Of a stretch of DNA of 64,000 nt, positions 60,723 through 64,000 are shown one piece after another. The first letter of the stretch is position 1. Each line of letters begins with the position of its first letter. The notes below the pieces were generated by a model that searched no databases, was not told the origin of the DNA, and worked only from the letters and a program-made list of their open reading frames with translations. The position numbers and the translations under genes are program-made. This DNA is from VXPQ01 sp965223485. Its GTDB lineage: Bacteria > Bacteroidota > Rhodothermia > Rhodothermales > VXPQ01. The DNA is taken from positions 434,001 to 498,000 of the forward strand of contig OZ244993.1 of the NCBI GenBank assembly GCA_965223485.1. Direction: 5' to 3'.

Positions 60723-61687
60723 CCATCGTTATTGACGCCCCCGGTCATCCCGCGTATCTTTTTTGCAAAGCAGTTAAAACGCCGAACACCTTGCGAAATA
60801 TTCATCTCGAACGACTGGAATCCGAGGCCATATACATCATGCGGGAGACGGCCGCGCAATTCGAACGGCCATGCTTGATGTTCTCGGGTGGAAAGGATTC
60901 TCTTGTCATGGTACACCTCGCCCGGAAGGCGTTCTGGCCGGCGCCTATTCCTTTCCCCCTATTACATGTGGACACCGGGCACAATTTCCCGGAAACGCTT
61001 GCACTGCGAGACCGGCTGGCAAAAGAAATCGGGGCAACGTTGATTGTCCGAACCGTGCAGGATTCCATAGACCGGAGGCGTGTAAAAGAAGAAAAAGGGG
61101 CGAATGCAAGCCGCAATATGCTGCAAATAACTACGCTCCTCGACGCTCTTAAGGAACTCAAGGTGGACAGCGCCCTCGGCGGTGCACGGCGCGACGAGGA
61201 AAAGGCCCGCGCCAAGGAGCGTTTCTTCTCGCACCGGGATCGTTTTGGGCAATGGGATCCCAAGAACCAGCGCCCGGAACTGTGGCATATTTTCAATGGA
61301 CGCAAGAACCAGGGGGAGCATTTCAGAATTTTTCCACTAAGTAACTGGACGGAATTGGACATATGGGAGTACATCCTCATGCAAAGCATCGAGATTCCGT
61401 CCATATACTTCTCACATGAACGCGAAGTCTTGAACCGGGACGGCGTGCTTCTCGCAAAATGTGACTATATCTCTTTGCTTGATGGCGAAACCTGGGAGCA
61501 GGAAACGATCCGTTTCCGGACCGTGGGGGATATGACATGCACCGGCGCAATCCGGTCCACCGCTGCAACGCTGGAAGAAATCATTGAGGAGGTCGCCTCG
61601 GCCCGCGTCACTGAACGCGGAACACGCGCCGACGACATGCGCTCGGAAGCTGCGATGGAAGATCGCAAGAGACAAGGCTATTTCTAA
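60719..61687 (+). CDS. cysD: Sulfate adenylyltransferase small subunit
   Basis: CysD and CysN together activate sulfate to adenosine phosphosulfate. The protein has the PP-loop FSGGKDSLVMVHLARKAF, LLHVDTGHNFPETL and ALGGARRDEEKARAKERFFSHRD. There is no ATG near the start. A TTG at 60719 overlaps the uxs stop and gives 322 residues. A TTG at 60791 gives 298, closer to the E. coli length of about 300. The end is followed by 70 bases and then cysNC. Confidence 0.94.
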   Translation: MTIVIDAPGHPAYLFCKAVKTPNTLRNIHLERLESEAIYIMRETAAQFERPCLMFSGGKDSLVMVHLARKAFWPAPIPFPLLHVDTGHNFPETLALRDRLAKEIGATLIVRTVQDSIDRRRVKEEKGANASRNMLQITTLLDALKELKVDSALGGARRDEEKARAKERFFSHRDRFGQWDPKNQRPELWHIFNGRKNQGEHFRIFPLSNWTELDIWEYILMQSIEIPSIYFSHEREVLNRDGVLLAKCDYISLLDGETWEQETIRFRTVGDMTCTGAIRSTAATLEEIIEEVASARVTERGTRADDMRSEAAMEDRKRQGYF

Positions 61688-61757
61688 CGATCCCGGCCGG
61701 ATCGAAACCTGTTCGCACCAACTCGAACACCGGCTCTTTCGATAACCGCCCCCTTCG

Positions 61758-63641
61758 ATGGATTTACTAAGATTTACCACAGCAGGTAATGTAGACGACG
61801 GCAAATCGACGCTGATCGGCCGCCTGCTCTATGATTCGAGGTCCATTCACCAGGATCAATACGAGGCCATTGAGCGCGCCAGTGCAGGACAAGGCAACGG
61901 CGCGATCAATCTCGCCTTGCTCACAGACGGACTGCGTGCAGAACGCGAGCAGGGAATCACTATTGATGTTGCATACCGGTATTTTTCCACCTCGCAGCGA
62001 AAGTTCATCATTGCCGATACACCGGGGCATATCCAGTATACGCGCAATATGGTAACCGGGGCGTCGACCGCCGAATTGGCTATCATCCTGATCGATGCAC
62101 GCAATGGCGTATTGCAACAATCACGCCGGCACGGATTCATTGCCTCATTGCTCCAGATTCCCCATATACTGGTGGCGATCAACAAAATGGATCTCGTCGG
62201 CTACTCCGAAGAAACATACCGGGAAATCGTCGCCGACTATCGGGAATTCGTCGAAAGAATAGATATCGACGATGTCGTTTTCATCCCCATTTCCGCACTG
62301 GAAGGAGACAATGTCGTCGAACAAAGCGACCGGATGGACTGGTACAGGGGACCGACCATCCTGCACCACCTCGAAACAGTCAAGGTGGGCGAAGGGCGTA
62401 ACGTGGTCGATTTTCGATTCCCGGTGCAGTACGTAATACGCCCGAACCAGAATTTTCGCGGGTATGCGGGTCGCGTCGTATCGGGGTCCATTGCGCCGGG
62501 CGAGGATATCATCGTGCTTCCGTCCGGTCAGGAAAGCCGTGTGCATTCCATCGTTAGCATGGAGAACGATATCCAACGGGCCCGCGCGGGCGATTCGGTC
62601 GTAATTACGGTGGAAGGCGACATAGATATCGGGCGCGGAGAAATGATCGTCCGGCGCCGTAATCAGCCTCAGATCACTCGCAGTATCGATGCCGACATAT
62701 GCTGGATGAGCGAGCAGCCGATGAAAACGAATCGGCGATGGATCCTCCAGCATGCCACCCGCAATGTTCAGGCGGTCGTTGGCAATGTGATCTATCGCAT
62801 GAATGTCGATACGCTACATCGCGAAACAGCGGATACTTTCGGTTTGAACGACATCGGACGAATCGAATTTGAACTGGCCGACCCGCTTTTCGTCGATGCA
62901 TACCGGGTCAACCGGGAAACCGGAAGTTTCATCCTGATAGATCCGGAGACCAACAATACAGTGGCTGCCGGCATGATCCGCGGCGCAGCGCAGCACGTTC
63001 CGCCGGTCGGACGCGTTACAGCAATGGAACGCCCTGTCTCCCCGGGAGTCGTGTGGGATGACTTGTACATTCCGCGCGAAGAACGCGAACAGCGGCAGGG
63101 ACACCAGGCCGCAGTGATCTGGATGACGGGACTTTCCGGATCGGGCAAATCGACCATCGCGCGCGCCCTGGAAAAACGTCTCTTCGAGCAAGGTGTCCGC
63201 ACTATGTCGATCGACGGTGACCATGTACGTCACGGTTTGTGCGGCGATCTGAGTTTTTCCGAGGCGGATCGCACCGAAAACATTCGTCGCGTCAGCGAAA
63301 CAGCCCGGTTGTTCTTCGAACAGGGCAGCATTACCATCTGCGCTCTCGTATCGCCCTACCGGCAAGATCGCGCATATCCCAGACACATCATTCCGGAAGG
63401 GAATTTCCTTGAAGTGCATGTGGATTGCGACCTCGAGATATGCAAGGATCGCGATCCGAAAGGATTGTACAGGAAAGCACTCGACGACGAGATCCTTGAT
63501 TTTACGGGCATTTCGGCACCGTACGAACCCCCGGAAAATCCGGAGCTGCTGCTGCAGACCCATGTCTTGTCCGTAGAGGAATGCGTGGATCGGATTGTTG
63601 CCATGCTCGTAACGCAAGGTATCATACAGGACATATCGTAG
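61758..63641 (+). CDS. cysNC: Sulfate adenylyltransferase large subunit fused to APS kinase
   Basis: The 627-residue fusion joins CysN (GTPase that drives sulfate activation) to CysC (phosphorylates APS to PAPS). CysN has the P-loop GNVDDGKST (10-18), GITIDVAYRYF, DTPGHIQYTRNM and NKMD, with beta-barrel domains. CysC begins near residue 450 with P-loop GLSGSGKST (458-466), then DGDHVRHGLCGDL and ISAPYEPPENPEL. It follows cysD. No PAPS reductase (cysH) gene lies in the window. Confidence 0.97.
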   Translation: MDLLRFTTAGNVDDGKSTLIGRLLYDSRSIHQDQYEAIERASAGQGNGAINLALLTDGLRAEREQGITIDVAYRYFSTSQRKFIIADTPGHIQYTRNMVTGASTAELAIILIDARNGVLQQSRRHGFIASLLQIPHILVAINKMDLVGYSEETYREIVADYREFVERIDIDDVVFIPISALEGDNVVEQSDRMDWYRGPTILHHLETVKVGEGRNVVDFRFPVQYVIRPNQNFRGYAGRVVSGSIAPGEDIIVLPSGQESRVHSIVSMENDIQRARAGDSVVITVEGDIDIGRGEMIVRRRNQPQITRSIDADICWMSEQPMKTNRRWILQHATRNVQAVVGNVIYRMNVDTLHRETADTFGLNDIGRIEFELADPLFVDAYRVNRETGSFILIDPETNNTVAAGMIRGAAQHVPPVGRVTAMERPVSPGVVWDDLYIPREEREQRQGHQAAVIWMTGLSGSGKSTIARALEKRLFEQGVRTMSIDGDHVRHGLCGDLSFSEADRTENIRRVSETARLFFEQGSITICALVSPYRQDRAYPRHIIPEGNFLEVHVDCDLEICKDRDPKGLYRKALDDEILDFTGISAPYEPPENPELLLQTHVLSVEECVDRIVAMLVTQGIIQDIS

Positions 63642-63709
63642 CGAATTGCCGATATGCATGCCGCACGCCGCCGGATGTCTTGCTGCCTGCGCAAACCATC
63701 CAGATCCTG

Positions 63710-64000
63710 ATGCCCTGGCAAGCCTGGTTTACCCTTGCAACCATTCTGGTCATGATCGTTGCACTTGTGCGCGAATGGGCACGGGTGGATGTAACCATTC
63801 TGTTGGCGTTGGGCACACTTCTCGTGGCCGGGGTGGTAAGCCCTATTGAAGCTTTTTCGGGGGTCGCATGGGAAGCGGTCATTACGATTGCTTCACTGTA
63901 CGTGGTGGCCGCCGGTATTCATCAAACAGGGATTCTCACCTGGATAGATCGCTGGCTGGCGCCACCCGGCGGTACCGTGACGGCGCTCCTTTTCCGCGTC
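63710..64000 (+). CDS. SLC13-family permease, 3'-truncated
   Basis: The first 97 residues start MPWQAWFTLATILVMIVALV. They continue with VDVTILLALGTLLVAGVVSPIEAFSG and AVITIASLYVVAAGIHQTGIL, the opening helices of SLC13 (divalent anion:sodium symporter) permeases. The rest lies beyond the window. Its place after cysD-cysNC suggests sulfate uptake. I chose the ATG at 63710. Confidence 0.8.
   Translation, partial: MPWQAWFTLATILVMIVALVREWARVDVTILLALGTLLVAGVVSPIEAFSGVAWEAVITIASLYVVAAGIHQTGILTWIDRWLAPPGGTVTALLFRV

Noticed and set aside
1..64000. tRNA, rRNA, CRISPR arrays and insertion sequences
   Set aside because: I read the gaps for cloverleaf T-arm motifs, spaced direct repeats and transposase frames and found none; a covariance or repeat search could still reveal a missed one.

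Overview
This is a 64 kb stretch of a bacterial chromosome, about 57% G+C by eye. It carries no rRNA or tRNA gene, CRISPR array or insertion sequence that I can recognise. Several features point to the Bacteroidota/Rhodothermota side of the tree. These are a TonB receptor with an N-terminal carboxypeptidase-regulatory-like domain, a PorW/SprE-like TPR lipoprotein, the pheT-coiled coil-zapA order, cysteine-free L36 and S14, a very long NtrY-like sensor kinase, and few clear Shine-Dalgarno sequences. A marine or halotolerant Rhodothermota-type organism is my best guess; the sequence alone does not prove it.

Layout. 1-2454 (+): end of pheT, a small coiled-coil gene, and zapA. 2586-8121: an accessory island with an Abi-alpha (DUF4393)-like gene, a single-chain MmeI-like type IIL restriction-modification enzyme, two small one-span membrane proteins and two unknown small genes. 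8313-10560 (-): menaquinone methyltransferase, an SDR epimerase and a free-standing biotin carrier. 10625-14031: a small membrane protein (+), then a divergent (-) metal-uptake-like cluster of Cys/His protein, lipoprotein and TonB receptor. 14162-19943 (-): def, ruvX, an HU-family gene, a RelA/SpoT enzyme, and a sodium:solute symporter with its DUF3311 partner.

20016-40642 (-): one continuous str-S10-spc-alpha super-cluster from rpsL to rplQ, including tuf, fusA, secY, map and rpoA. It has three oddities. A lipoprotein gene sits between rpsJ and rplC, infA is missing between map and rpmJ, and L17 has a long acidic repeat tail. A promoter and a 5' UTR hairpin can be seen ahead of rpsL.

40829-48192 (-): ftsH, the PorW/SprE-like lipoprotein, pyk and hisI. 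48352-52346 (+): yidD, a moaB-type gene, cysS, hemB and a HhH-GPD protein. 52403-59428 (-): trkH, trkA and an orphan 1,223-residue NtrY-like kinase. 59760-64000 (+): UDP-xylose synthase, cysD, a cysN-cysC fusion and the start of an SLC13 permease. This last group looks like sulfate uptake and activation to PAPS beside nucleotide-sugar synthesis.

Most of the window is housekeeping. The parts most likely to hold something new are the 2.6-8.1 kb defence-like island, the lipoprotein inside the S10 operon, the TonB/lipoprotein/CxxC cluster with its palindromic upstream site, and the L17 tail.
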